Below are positions 51,709 through 61,255 of a stretch of DNA of 64,000 nt, one piece after another; within the stretch, counting starts at the first letter, position 1; each line of letters begins with the position of its first letter. The stretch spans positions 62,001 to 126,000 of the forward strand of contig NZ_BAKG01000006.1 in assembly GCF_000614065.1 (NCBI RefSeq). The letters are read 5' to 3'. The notes below the pieces were generated by a model. It saw only the letters and a list, made by a program, of their open reading frames with translations. It made no database searches and had not been told where the DNA came from. The position numbers were made by a program, and so were the translations under genes. This DNA is from Prevotella dentasini JCM 15908. GTDB taxonomy: Bacteria > Bacteroidota > Bacteroidia > Bacteroidales > Bacteroidaceae.

Positions 51709-54471
51709 CTAATGCGCCTCCAGCCAGTTCTTCCCCCATCCGGCATCGGCTACCAAGGGAACGCTGAGGGGATAGGCACGTTGCATCTCTTCGATGACGA
51801 TGCGCTCTACAAGCTCCTTTTCTTCGGGGAATACGGAGAAATTGAGTTCGTCGTGTACTTGAAGAATCATCTTGGAACGGATGTTCTCTGCCTTGAAACG
51901 CTGCCAGATGCGAATCATGGCCACCTTGATGATGTCGGCTTCCGAACCCTGTATGGGGGCGTTGATTGCGTTTCGCTCGGCAAATCCACGCACAGTGGCA
52001 TTGTGGCTGTTGATGTCCGGGAGATAGCGGCGGCGGTGGAAGATGGTCTCTGCGTAGCCTTTCCGGCGTGCCTCCTCCTTGGCGCGCTCCATATACTGCT
52101 GTACCTTCGGGAAGGTCTTGAAGTAGTCTTCTATCAGTTCGCGTGCTTCGCTGTTGGGAATATCCATTCGCTGTGCCAGTCCGAAGGTGGTAATGCCGTA
52201 TATGATGCCGAAGTTCGCCTGCTTGGCTTTCTTCCGCTGTGTGTCGGAAACGTCGTCCATCTGCTCGTGCCATATTTTGGCGGCAGTCGCACGGTGGATA
52301 TCTAATCCCTCGCGGAAGGCTTCTGTCATGTTCTCGTCTTCGGAGAGGTGGGCCATAATGCGCAGTTCAATCTGGCTATAGTCTGCTGAAAAGAACAGAC
52401 ATCCGGCTTCGGGGATGAAGCATTTCCTTATTTCCTTGCCGTCGTCTGTACGTACAGGGATATTCTGTAGATTGGGGTCGCTTGAGGAGAGCCGCCCCGT
52501 CGCCGTAAGGGCCTGATTGAACGAGGTGTGGATATGGCCGGTACGCTTGTTGATAAGTTTCGGAAGCGCATCGATATAAGTTCCCAGCAGCTTCTTTATC
52601 CCTCTGTAGTTCAGTATCTTTCCTACTATCGGGTGCTTCCCTTGCAGGCTTGTCAGGACTTCCTCGCTGGTAACATACTGCCCTGTGCGCGTCTTCTTCG
52701 GTTTGTCCATAATCTGTAGTTTCCCGAAGAGAATGTCGCCTACCTGTTTCGGACTCGATATGTTGAACGATTCACCGGCTGCCTCGTAGATGGCGTGCTC
52801 GTACTCCTGCATCCTTTCTGTGAAAATCTTTGACGTTTCCTGCAGGGCTTCCGTGTCGAGAAGCACCCCATTCTGCTCCATGTCGGCAAGGACGGGGACA
52901 AGTGGCATCTCTATTTTGCGGAACAGGTCTTCGGCATTTGCCTCTTTCAGTTTCGCTTCGAGGATGTTCTTCAGTTGCAGGGTGATGTCGGCATCCTCGC
53001 ACGCATATTCATAGACCGTGCTTGGATGGAGGTCGCGCATGTTCTTCTGCTTCTTGCCTTTCGGGCCAATCAGCTCCTCAATATGTATCGTCTTATAGTT
53101 CAGAAGTGTCTCCGCCATATAGTCCATGTTGTGGTGCAGCTCCGGCTGGATGAGGTAATGGGCTATCATGGTGTCGAAGAGAGGTCCTTGAACGGACACT
53201 CCGTAGCAGTGCAAGACCTCCATGTCGTACTTGATGTTTTGCCCCACCTTCTCTATTTTGGGGTTTTCGTAGAGTGGTTTGAAGATATTGATGATTTTTA
53301 AGGCTTGTTCACGTTCTGCCGGAATGGCTACGTAAAACGCCTTTCGAGGCTCTACGGAGAAGCTCAAACCCACAAGTTCGGCCTCCATTGGATGGGTTGA
53401 TGTGGTCTCCGTGTCTAAACTGACAAATTGTTTTGTCAATAAAAAATCACAAAGTAGCCTTGCTTCCTCCTCATTATCAATGAGTTTATATTCGTGGGGC
53501 ACCGTTTTCAGGCTCTCATAATTCGTTTTTTCAGGTTCATCCTGCCCGTCGGGCGGATTTATTGCAAAGAGATTAAGTTGCAAATCGGGCTGTTTTGAAG
53601 TTTCTTTACCTCCTTTAACAAATTTATTCAAAAGCGTTCTGAACTCCAAATCGGTGAAGAGCTGGCGCAATTTTTCCTCGTCGGGTGCTTCGACCTTCAG
53701 GTCTTCCAGTTCCACCTCAATGGGCACGTCTGTCCGGATGGTCGCAAGGAACTTCGACATCCTTATGTCCTCGGTAGCGTTCTCTACCTTTTCGCGCAGC
53801 TTACCCTTGATTTCGGAAGTGTGGGAAAGCATATTGTCTATAGAGCCAAACTGGTTGATGAGCTTGGCGGCAGTCTTTTCGCCTACGCCGGGACAGCCCG
53901 GGAAATTGTCGGCAGTGTCGCCCATCAGTGCCAGAAGGTCTATGACCTGCAATGGGGTGGGGATGCCATACTTGGCCTCTACCTCTGTCTCGCCCAGCTT
54001 CTCATATCCGCCACCGTGCCGGGGACGATACATATAGACATTCGGACGGATGAGCTGCCCGTAGTCCTTATCGGGAGTGAGCATGTAGGTCTCCACACCC
54101 TGTTCGCCGGAACGGATGGCAACGGTTCCGATAATGTCGTCAGCCTCGAATCCGTCCACTTGCAGAATAGGAATGTGCATGGCTTCGAGTATCTGCTTGA
54201 TGATGGGGACAGACAGCTTGATGTCTTCCGGCGTTTCCTCGCGCTGCGCCTTATACTCGGGGAAGGCTTCGTGGCGGAACGTCTTTCCGTGGTCGAAGGC
54301 TACGCCGATGTGGGTTGGCTGCTCCTTTGTCATGACTTCGTTGAGCGTATTGCAGAAGCCGAGGATGGCCGAAGTGTTCTGCCCTTTGGAGTTAATCCTC
54401 GGATTCTTGATAAAGGCATAGTACGACCGATATATGAGAGCGTAAGCGTCTATGAGGAAAAGTTTTGCCAT
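51709..54471 (-). CDS. polA: DNA polymerase I
   Basis: 920 residues, intact. 5'-nuclease domain (about 1-290; MAKLFLIDAYALIYRSYYAF, GVAFDHGKTFRHEAFPEYKA, LTPDKDYGQLI, GDTADNFPGCPGVGEKTAAK), 3'-5' proofreading domain with FVSLDTETTSTHPMEAELVG (about 350), and polymerase domain with motif A (FFSADYSQIELRIMAHLSED), motif B (RKKAKQANFGIIYGITTFGL) and motif C (LQVHDELNFSV). Functions in Okazaki fragment maturation and repair. Divergent from the prenyl synthase gene, with no strong -7 box found on its own side. Confidence 0.97.
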   Translation of the reverse strand: MAKLFLIDAYALIYRSYYAFIKNPRINSKGQNTSAILGFCNTLNEVMTKEQPTHIGVAFDHGKTFRHEAFPEYKAQREETPEDIKLSVPIIKQILEAMHIPILQVDGFEADDIIGTVAIRSGEQGVETYMLTPDKDYGQLIRPNVYMYRPRHGGGYEKLGETEVEAKYGIPTPLQVIDLLALMGDTADNFPGCPGVGEKTAAKLINQFGSIDNMLSHTSEIKGKLREKVENATEDIRMSKFLATIRTDVPIEVELEDLKVEAPDEEKLRQLFTDLEFRTLLNKFVKGGKETSKQPDLQLNLFAINPPDGQDEPEKTNYESLKTVPHEYKLIDNEEEARLLCDFLLTKQFVSLDTETTSTHPMEAELVGLSFSVEPRKAFYVAIPAEREQALKIINIFKPLYENPKIEKVGQNIKYDMEVLHCYGVSVQGPLFDTMIAHYLIQPELHHNMDYMAETLLNYKTIHIEELIGPKGKKQKNMRDLHPSTVYEYACEDADITLQLKNILEAKLKEANAEDLFRKIEMPLVPVLADMEQNGVLLDTEALQETSKIFTERMQEYEHAIYEAAGESFNISSPKQVGDILFGKLQIMDKPKKTRTGQYVTSEEVLTSLQGKHPIVGKILNYRGIKKLLGTYIDALPKLINKRTGHIHTSFNQALTATGRLSSSDPNLQNIPVRTDDGKEIRKCFIPEAGCLFFSADYSQIELRIMAHLSEDENMTEAFREGLDIHRATAAKIWHEQMDDVSDTQRKKAKQANFGIIYGITTFGLAQRMDIPNSEARELIEDYFKTFPKVQQYMERAKEEARRKGYAETIFHRRRYLPDINSHNATVRGFAERNAINAPIQGSEADIIKVAMIRIWQRFKAENIRSKMILQVHDELNFSVFPEEKELVERIVIEEMQRAYPLSVPLVADAGWGKNWLEAH

Positions 54472-54533
54472 GATTATTTCTTGTTTTAGGCGTAAAATTA
54501 CTAAAATTCTTCCACAATCTCCGAGATATTCTG

Positions 54534-54541
54534 TAATTTTG
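54534..54541 (+). promoter_or_regulatory. -7 box of the prenyl synthase gene
   Basis: TAATTTTG, 19 bases before the start at 54561. Confidence 0.5.
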
Positions 54542-54560
54542 TATCAAATTTGCAGTCTTA

Positions 54561-55541
54561 ATGGATACCCTCTCGCTCATCAAACAACCAATTGTATCGG
54601 AAATTGACCGTTTCATCGAACTTTTCGATGGTTCGTTGCAGCACGAAAACGGGCTGTTACAGCAGGCACTCCACCACATCCGACAGCGTGGCGGCAAGCG
54701 GATGCGCCCGATACTCATCCTCCTGATAGCCAAGAGTTTCGGCAGAATCACCGATGTTACGCAGCATGCTGCGGTAGGTCTGGAGCTGCTGCACACGGCC
54801 TCGCTTGTCCATGACGACGTGGTGGACGAGAGTGCCGAGCGGAGGGGGCAGGCGAGCGTGAACGCCACGTTCGACAACAAGGTGGCTGTGCTCGTAGGCG
54901 ACTATATTCTCTCTACCGCGCTGCTCTACGTCGGCTACACCCATTCGGACATGATAGTACGGCGGTTGGCAGAGTTGGGCAGAACGTTGAGCGACGGAGA
55001 GATTCTGCAACTTTCCAACATACAGCGCAAGGAAATTACGGAAGAGGTGTATTACGAGATTATCAGCCGGAAGACGGCAGCTCTCTTTGCATCCTGTGCA
55101 GCGATTGGGGCCGAGTCGGCTGACGCCAGTGCGGAGGATATAGAGGCGGCACGCCTGTTCGGACACGACCTTGGCGTTATATTCCAGATTCGGGATGACA
55201 TCTTCGACTACTATGATTCAGAAAAGGAAATAGGCAAACCGACGGGTAACGATATGGCGGAGGGGAAGCTCACCTTGCCCGTTATCTATGCGCTGAACAG
55301 CACTGGCGACGAAGCTATGCAGGCACTTGCAAGAAAAGTGAAGAGCCGTGAGGTTTCGTCCGATGAAATCGCCCGTTTGGTGGCTTTTACCAAGGCGAAT
55401 GGCGGTATAGAATATGCCACGAAGCGGATGTATGAGTTCCGCGACGAGGCCATGAAGTTTATAGAGAACAGAGTAGGCGATGCGGCACTGCGAGAGTCGC
55501 TGACGGCTTACGTGAATTACGTGATTGAGAGGAGGAAATAA
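54561..55541 (+). CDS. ispB: Trans-polyprenyl diphosphate synthase (octaprenyl type)
   Basis: 326 residues. RGGKRMRPILILLIAKSFGR, the first Asp-rich motif in LVHDDVVDESAERRGQASVN (DDxxD), GDYILSTALL, GHDLGVIFQIRDDIFDYYDS (second Asp-rich motif) and GKPTGNDMAEGKLTLPVIYA are all present. Condenses IPP with an allylic diphosphate to make the quinone side chain; product length is not obvious from sequence. Uses HMBPP-derived IPP from the pathway that includes IspG here. Confidence 0.9.
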   Translation: MDTLSLIKQPIVSEIDRFIELFDGSLQHENGLLQQALHHIRQRGGKRMRPILILLIAKSFGRITDVTQHAAVGLELLHTASLVHDDVVDESAERRGQASVNATFDNKVAVLVGDYILSTALLYVGYTHSDMIVRRLAELGRTLSDGEILQLSNIQRKEITEEVYYEIISRKTAALFASCAAIGAESADASAEDIEAARLFGHDLGVIFQIRDDIFDYYDSEKEIGKPTGNDMAEGKLTLPVIYALNSTGDEAMQALARKVKSREVSSDEIARLVAFTKANGGIEYATKRMYEFRDEAMKFIENRVGDAALRESLTAYVNYVIERRK

Positions 55542-55861
55542 ACTCTCTCAAGCCGACAGAAAGAGTTTCCCAAACCCCTTCAACGGGGGGGATGGGGAAT
55601 TGGTAAAGGCGGTTGTATTTTTCTGAAAATATTTTACAAGTAGGTCGCTGAGAATCGTTTGTAATTCAATGTCTTCTACTTGATATTGAAATACGCGCTA
55701 AATGAGCTGTTTAAGTAAATGGTTGCAGGTCAGGAACTTACAGGGATGGGACTGCGAACAGTGTCTTCTTAAGCGGTTTTATGCGTGGTTTTGAGGTGCG
55801 AAAATTATGTTTTGGACTATGAAAAAGGTCGAAATAATCAGATTTCCATTGCCGTTTTGTT

Positions 55862-55917
55862 AGATGAAAGTGGCACTCTGAGTATGCGGAAGTGGCACTT
55901 TCGTGTGGTCAAAGTAT
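55862..55917. repeat. Palindromic GAAAGTGCC module array, copy 9
   Basis: Modules ATGAAAGTGGCACTCTG and GGAAGTGGCACTTTCGTG then GTCAAAGT. The gap 55542-56269 also holds repeat 56131-56164, a GC-rich CTCC...GGAGGGG hairpin at 56232-56262, and otherwise nothing recognisable. Confidence 0.72.
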
Positions 55918-56130
55918 TGTTTTCGTTATTCCGTTTTCGCGCCCTTGCTCTGTGAGGGCGTTTTCTTGCTTTCTCTGTTCTATTTTGTCGGTTGTAGAAG
56001 GTGCTGTTTTTGATGAATCAATTTTACATTTTAGTTTGATTCTTTCTTGTAAATGTGTGGAAAATACAGGCTGTTTGTTAGTCAGAATATTAAAGATGAT
56101 GCCCTCGTTTGTCCGCAGTCGTATGCTTGT

Positions 56131-56164
56131 GGCGGACAAGCGGGGGCATCTGTTCCTGCGGCCG
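56131..56164. repeat. Dispersed repeat, GGGGCATCTG type
   Basis: GGCGGACAAGCGGGGGCATC then TGTTCCTGCGGCCG; related to 39657-39685 and 48221-48250. Confidence 0.45.
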
Positions 56165-56269
56165 AATAGCCGGTAGAGGGACGGTTGTGGGGGTGAGGGG
56201 TGTTGATGTGGGGGCACAACCGTCTTTACTGACCTGTGTCTCCTCCTTTCGGAGGGGCTTGGGAGGCTT

Positions 56270-57180
56270 TTAGAAGAACTTAATCTCCTTGCCCTCAATC
56301 TCACTCAGGAGCAGATTGGTGAGGCGGCTCGTACCCATGCGGAACCAGTAGTTGGTCAGCCATTTCTCGCCGAGGACTTCCTTGACGATGGTGTAGTAGA
56401 TAACGGCATCCATAACCGTGTTGATGCCGCCGGCAGGCTTAAGTCCTACCTGTCTGCCCGTCTTGTCGTAGTACTCTTTGATGGCCTGACACATGACGTA
56501 GACAGCCTCGGGAGTGGCACTGACTTTCTCCTTGCCCGTGCTCGTCTTGATATAGTCGGCACCTGCAAACATGGAAAGGAGGGCGGCAGCCTTGATGTTG
56601 GACGGCGTCTTCAGGTCGCCTGTCTCGAGGATAACCTTCATGGGCACGTCTCCGCAGGTCAGCTTCAGCTCGCTGACGGTGTCGCATACACCTCGTAGTC
56701 GCCCGAGAGGAACTTGCCGACGGGGAGGACAATATCAATCTGTGTGGCACCGTCTTTGATGGCGAGGGCGGTCTCTACCGTCTTTACCTCCAAAACGGCC
56801 TGAGAAGACGGGAAACTGCCCGTAACGTTCGTGATGTCTACACCGTCTACCTCAAGGCTGTCGGCCATCAGGCGCGTGAAGCTCGGATAGGCGCAGACGG
56901 CTCCTACGTGGGGGAGGGCAGGATATTCGGAGTCGAAGCGGTTCACCTTCTCTATCATGGCGAGTATTTCCTCGTCGGTATCTGTCGTGCGGAGAGAGGT
57001 CAGCTCAACGCTTCCCAAGAGGAATTTCTTCACTTCTACGTTATCGTTCTCGGCAACTTTCTCCGCGATAATCTTCTTTACGGCAGCCTTAACCTCCTCG
57101 TCGGTGAGGTTGAGGTTGTACTGCTTCAACATGGCGTCGTACTTGCTCGTGTTGATAATCTTTCCTTTGTTTGTTTCCAT
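56270..57180 (-). CDS. deoC: Deoxyribose-phosphate aldolase, one-base frameshift
   Basis: N-terminal part (METNKGKIINTSKYDAMLKQ, VGAVCAYPSFTRLMADSLEV, GATQIDIVLPVGKFLSGDYE) is in a different frame from the C-terminal part. Restoring one G on the coding strand at about 56684 (TATGCGAC to TATGGCGAC) gives YEVYGDTVSELKLTCGDVPM and 303 residues, normal for the Bacteroidota form. Schiff-base Lys in DYIKTSTGKE; GLKPAGGINTVMDAVIYYTI near the end. Cleaves deoxyribose-5-phosphate to glyceraldehyde-3-phosphate and acetaldehyde in nucleoside catabolism. Confidence 0.94.
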
Positions 57181-57225
57181 AACTCCAAAGATTTTAATAG
57201 ATTAGTTGTTTTTATATTGTGAATA

Positions 57226-58070
57226 CTATTTGCTTTCGTTGCCGGCTGTTTGCAGGCGTTCTGCCTTGCTGATGTGGCGGATGAACCAAAGAGACAGTAT
57301 CAGTCCGCATACTACCGCTACGACCGATGCTTCAGCCCCAAACGCACCGCCTGTGAGCCATTCCGGGCCTGTCAGCGGGGTGTGATGATGGTAGGCAGTG
57401 GCTGACTGCCGGAGACGCCAAAGCCGAAAATATTGCCTTGGGTATAGTTCCAAGCCCAGTGGATGCCTATCGGGAGCCAGAGGCTGCCGCTGTATTTGTA
57501 GGCTGCGGCAAGGAGAAGGCCTGCCTCCAAGGCGATGGCAAAGGAAGACCAGAGGGTGGCATTGTCGTTGGGAAGGTGTAAAAGTCCGAAGAACAGGGCG
57601 GAAACGGCAAACGCCACCCATGTGCCCCACCGCTCGTCGAGCTGACGGAAGAGGATGCCGCGGAAGACTATCTCCTCGGAAACGGCTACGGTGAAGAACA
57701 GGCAGAGGTGGAGCAGCTGGTATTCGGCCCTGAACTGGACGCTCTCTATGTGGTAGCTGCCTGCCAATGCCATGATTGCCGTTACCGTAGCGAAGTAGGC
57801 AAAGCCTGTCAGGAGGCCTTTGGCAGTGGTTCCGGGCATCTCTCGGAGGGCTATGTCTTTTGTCTCACGCTTCTCGGCGTACTTGCCCCAATAGCGGTAG
57901 AGGACGAGCAGGACAGCTCCTCCTGCAAGCAGCAGGGCGGAATTAAGCCAGTTGGGGAATATGGCAGACTGGAATAGTTGTGCCATTCCTGACATAATGG
58001 TAAAAAAGATGAACCCACCGATGAGACGGAGCATCCATTTCCATAGTTTAATGTCTTTTGTATCAGTCAT
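57226..58070 (-). CDS. CPBP-family intramembrane metalloprotease, one-base frameshift
   Basis: MTDTKDIKLWKWMLRLIGGF, several membrane segments, and the catalytic motifs SEEIVFRGILFRQL (EExxxR) and ALFFGLLHLPND (FxxxH) plus a later His (IGIHWAWNYTQ). The frame breaks at about 57377-57380; one extra C on the coding strand gives QPLPTIITPPLTGPEWLTGG and 281 residues. Related to the CAAX/ABI proteases; substrates unknown. 14 bases after the MazG gene, so likely co-transcribed. Confidence 0.85.
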
Positions 58071-58084
58071 TTTTCTGAAGTAAT

Positions 58085-58408
58085 TTACGATAGTTTGGGG
58101 TTGTTCTTGTGCCGCTCCTTGTCTCTGCCCGTCTTTTTGTCGAAGCTCTTTTGCAGTTCCTCGGTGAGGTCTATGCCCGTCTGGTTGGCGAGGCATATCA
58201 GCACCCACAGCACGTCGGCCATCTCCTCGCCCAGATTCGGCTTCTCGCCGGCCTTGAAGCTCTGCTCGCCGTAGGTACGGGCGATGACGCGCGCCAGTTC
58301 GCCCACCTCCTCGGTGAGGCACGCCATGTTGGTCAGTTCGCTGAAATAGCGCACGCCGTACTGCTTTATCCAGTGGTCTACCGCCTCTTGTGCTTCCTTT
58401 ATAGTCAT
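58085..58408 (-). CDS. MazG-like nucleotide pyrophosphohydrolase
   Basis: 107 residues, all-alpha. MTIKEAQEAVDHWIKQYG, catalytic EEVGELARVIARTYGEQ and NLGEEMADVLWVLICLANQT give the E-x3-E...E-x2-D metal-binding pattern of the MazG/dCTPase fold. Hydrolyses noncanonical or excess NTPs. Part of the minus-strand run deoC, CPBP, MazG, dtd, uvrC that recurs in Bacteroidota. Confidence 0.88.
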   Translation of the reverse strand: MTIKEAQEAVDHWIKQYGVRYFSELTNMACLTEEVGELARVIARTYGEQSFKAGEKPNLGEEMADVLWVLICLANQTGIDLTEELQKSFDKKTGRDKERHKNNPKLS

Positions 58409-58609
58409 TGTCTTTAGTTTGTTTTATCGCGTTTCAGCCCGGTTTTATCGGTCTGTAGCATTTGTTTTTGTTTGTCTTCTGACGTCCGTCGGACTTGTCT
58501 GTTATTGCCGTGAGGGCATTTTGCTCGTCCCTCCCTTGGGAGATGGGTTGAGGGCGAGTCTGTAGGCGACTTGGATGTAGGTTCATTCCGGGTTGGAATC
58601 TATGCCTGT

Positions 58610-59062
58610 TTATTCCTTGTTCTTGGTGTCCATGCAGATTGTTACCGGCCCGTCGTTGAGCAGTTCTACCTTCATGTCGGCTCCAAATTCGCCCGTTTCA
58701 ACGGGTTTTCCCAATGCCTTGGACAGCTCGTTGCAGAAGTATTCGTATAGCGGTATGGATATTTCGTGCTTTGCAGCGTGGATATAGCTCGGGCGGTTGC
58801 CCTTCTTGTAGCTGGCAAGGAGGGTGAACTGCGAGACGACGAGGATTTCGCCGCCCGTCTCCATAATACTGCGGTTCATCACACCGCCTTCGTCGTCGAA
58901 CACCCGAAGCCCGACGACTTTCTTGGCGAGCCAGTCGGCATCCTCGCGGGTGTCGTCTTCGCCTACTCCCTGTAGGATAAGAAAGCCCTTGCCGATGGAT
59001 GATTTTACTTTGTCGTTAATGGTTACAGATGCGTGGGCAACACGCTGAATTACGATTCTCAT
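58610..59062 (-). CDS. dtd: D-aminoacyl-tRNA deacylase
   Basis: 150 residues: MRIVIQRVAHASVTINDKVK, LILQGVGEDDTREDADWLAK, KVVGLRVFDDEGGVMNRSI, the signature SQFTLLASYKKGNRPSY (about 77-93) and NDGPVTICMDT (Gly-cisPro-type GP dipeptide). Removes D-amino acids wrongly attached to tRNA. Starts 18 bases after the uvrC stop, so coupled with it. Confidence 0.95.
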   Translation of the reverse strand: MRIVIQRVAHASVTINDKVKSSIGKGFLILQGVGEDDTREDADWLAKKVVGLRVFDDEGGVMNRSIMETGGEILVVSQFTLLASYKKGNRPSYIHAAKHEISIPLYEYFCNELSKALGKPVETGEFGADMKVELLNDGPVTICMDTKNKE

Positions 59063-59080
59063 ACCGCAAATATACTGATT

Positions 59081-60927
59081 TTATTTGGATTGCTCCTCAT
59101 TCGGGTGGAAATAATTGTAGACAATGGCTCCTTTGCTGGCTCCTAATATCTCTATAAGTGTTTGATTATCAGAGTTTTTAATCTGTTTGACGCTTTTCAG
59201 CTTCTTCAGTAGCAGTTCTTTGCTCTTCGGGCCGATGCCTTTTATGTCGTCTAACTCGCTGTGTAGCTGATGCTTAGAACGTTTGTCGCGGTGGAAGGTG
59301 ATGGCGTAGCGATGCACTTCGTCCTGTATCTGGGTGAGAATCTTGAAGAGTTCGGACTTTACGTTCAGCCCGACGGTCTGCGGAGGAAAGCCGAAGAGAA
59401 GTTCGTTGGTGCGGTGTCGGTCGTCCTTGGCAAGTCCGGCAATGGGTATGTCAAGGTGAAGTTCGTCTACGACGACTTCTTTCACGACGTCCATCTGCCC
59501 TTTTCCGCCGTCGGTGATGATGAGGTCGGGTAAGGGAGTCTTCTCTTCCATCATGCGAGTGTAGCGGCGTCGTACCACCTCCTGCATGGAGGCGTAGTCG
59601 TCAGGCCCCACGACGGTCTTGATATTGTACTTGCGGTAGTCTTTCTTCGAGGCTTCATGCCTTTGTACACGATACATCCTGCGACGGCATCTGTGCCGGA
59701 TATGTTGGAGTTGTCGAAACATTCTATATGGTAGGGCAGCTTGGTCAGCTTCAGTTTCTCCTGTAACTCTTTCATCAGTCGGGTTTGCTTTTGCTCCGGA
59801 TTGAGCTTTTCTGCCTGTTTTAATCGGTCGAACTTGTACTGTTTGGCGTTCATCTCGGAAAGTTCCAGCAAATGTCTCTTGTCTCCGCGCTGTGGTATGA
59901 AGAAATCGGCGTTTTTTATCTTGAAGTCCAGTTCAAAAGGTACGATGATTTCGTGTGCCGTACTTTGAAAGCGTTCGCGTATTTCTGGGATGGCCTCGTT
60001 GAGGAGTTCGGCCTGCGTCTCGTTGAGTTTCCGCTTGTATTCGTAGGTGAAACTCTGGTTGATGGCACCGTTCTTGACGTGTATATAGTTGATGAAAGCG
60101 TTGTTTTTTGTATCATCATCGACGATGGTAAAGACGTCTACATCGGTGATGGTGTGGCTTACAATCTCGCTTTTGGCTGCAAAATTCTCTAAGGCAAGGT
60201 ATCGTTGCTTGCAGATTTCGGCCTCCTCGAATTTCAGTTCTTCAGCATAATGCTCCATTTCCTGCTTGATGAGCTGCTGAAGTTCGCGCGTGTTCCCTTT
60301 CAGAACCTCGCGTGCCTGTCGGATATTGTGCTGATAGTCTTCGTAACTCTGCTTGTTGACGCAGGGAGCACCGCAGTTTCCTATGTGAAATTCGAGGCAT
60401 TGCTTGTATTTGTGCTGCTCTATGCCCTCCTTGGTGATGCTGAAATGGCACGTGCGAGGCTTGTACAGCTTTTTGATAATGTCCAGTACGGCGTACATAC
60501 TGCTGATATGGCTGTACGGGCCATAGAAGGTGCCGTGACGCTTGTTTATGTTCCGAGTCTTGAAAATGCGGGGTAGATATTCGTTGGTTACGCAAATGCT
60601 GGGATAGGTCTTCCCGTCTTTTAGCAGAACGTTGTACTTTGGCTTGTATTGCTTGATGAGTTGGTTCTCTATCAGCAGTGCGTCCTCCTCCGAATTGACC
60701 ACGGAGTAGGATATGTCGTGTATTTTTGAAACAAGCACCTTGGTTTTGAAGCGGTCTACCTCTTTGTGGAAATAAGACGATACGCGCCGTTTCAGGTTCT
60801 TGGCCTTACCTACATATATAATGGTATGGCTCTCGTCGTAGTACTGATACGTCCCGGGTTTCTCTGGTAGTGTCGAAACGATACCTTTGAGATACTCCAG
60901 TCGCTTCAAGTTTTCTTCTTTATTCAT
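59081..60927 (-). CDS. uvrC: UvrABC system protein C, one-base frameshift
   Basis: Start MNKEENLKRLEYLKGIVSTL. GIY-YIG nuclease (PEKPGTYQYYDESHTIIYVG, KNLKRRVSSYFHK), four-Cys-type region (FHIGNCGAPCVNKQSYEDYQ), UVR motif (YAEELKFEEAEICKQRYLAL), then RNase H-like domain. The frame breaks at about 59651; restoring a C on the coding strand (AAGCCTCG to AAGCCCTCG) gives VYKGMKPSKKDYRKYNIKTV and 615 residues. Catalytic Asp (ECFDNSNISGT, LIITDGGKGQ), HHH domain (LDDIKGIGPKSKELLLKKLK). Makes the two excision incisions in nucleotide repair. The parS-like motif lies 41 bases upstream. Confidence 0.95.
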
Positions 60928-60967
60928 TTTGCGTAACTCCTTTGTTGTAAGGGAATTTAGAATGTTT

Positions 60968-60982
60968 TGTTTCACGTGGAAC
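60968..60982. other. parS-like site 1, upstream of uvrC
   Basis: TGTTTCACGTGGAAC; with the following G it matches 14 of 16 positions of the ParB-binding consensus TGTTTCACGTGAAACA. The preceding TTT extends an 18-base identity with site 2. Confidence 0.55.
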
Positions 60983-61200
60983 GTTGTTCGGGCTTCTTGT
61001 CGTTCCACATTGGACCGTGGGAGGTGTTGTCTGCCGGAGTGGTTCGGGCGAGGTAGAAGGGTGGCAGGCGTTTGCCCGCCAGCCGCAAAGTTCCCTGTGT
61101 GCTGCCACTGCATTGTGTTGTTGTGCTTGGACGGAGCTTCTGTTTCTCCTACTAGCTTGTTTGCAGGTAGTTGTCGGGCTGTCCGCTTTCTTTTGTCTTG

Positions 61201-61240
61201 GAAAACAAATCGGGAGACGAACGCGGCGTTGTCTCCCGAT
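61201..61240 (-). terminator. Intrinsic terminator of apt
   Basis: 10-bp stem ATCGGGAGAC/GTCTCCCGAT with inner AACGC/GCGTT pairs; on the minus strand followed by TTTGTTTT. Begins 16 bases past the apt stop. The rest of 60928-61255 holds parS-like site 1 and no gene. Confidence 0.8.
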
Positions 61241-61255
61241 AGTGTAATCGTTGCC

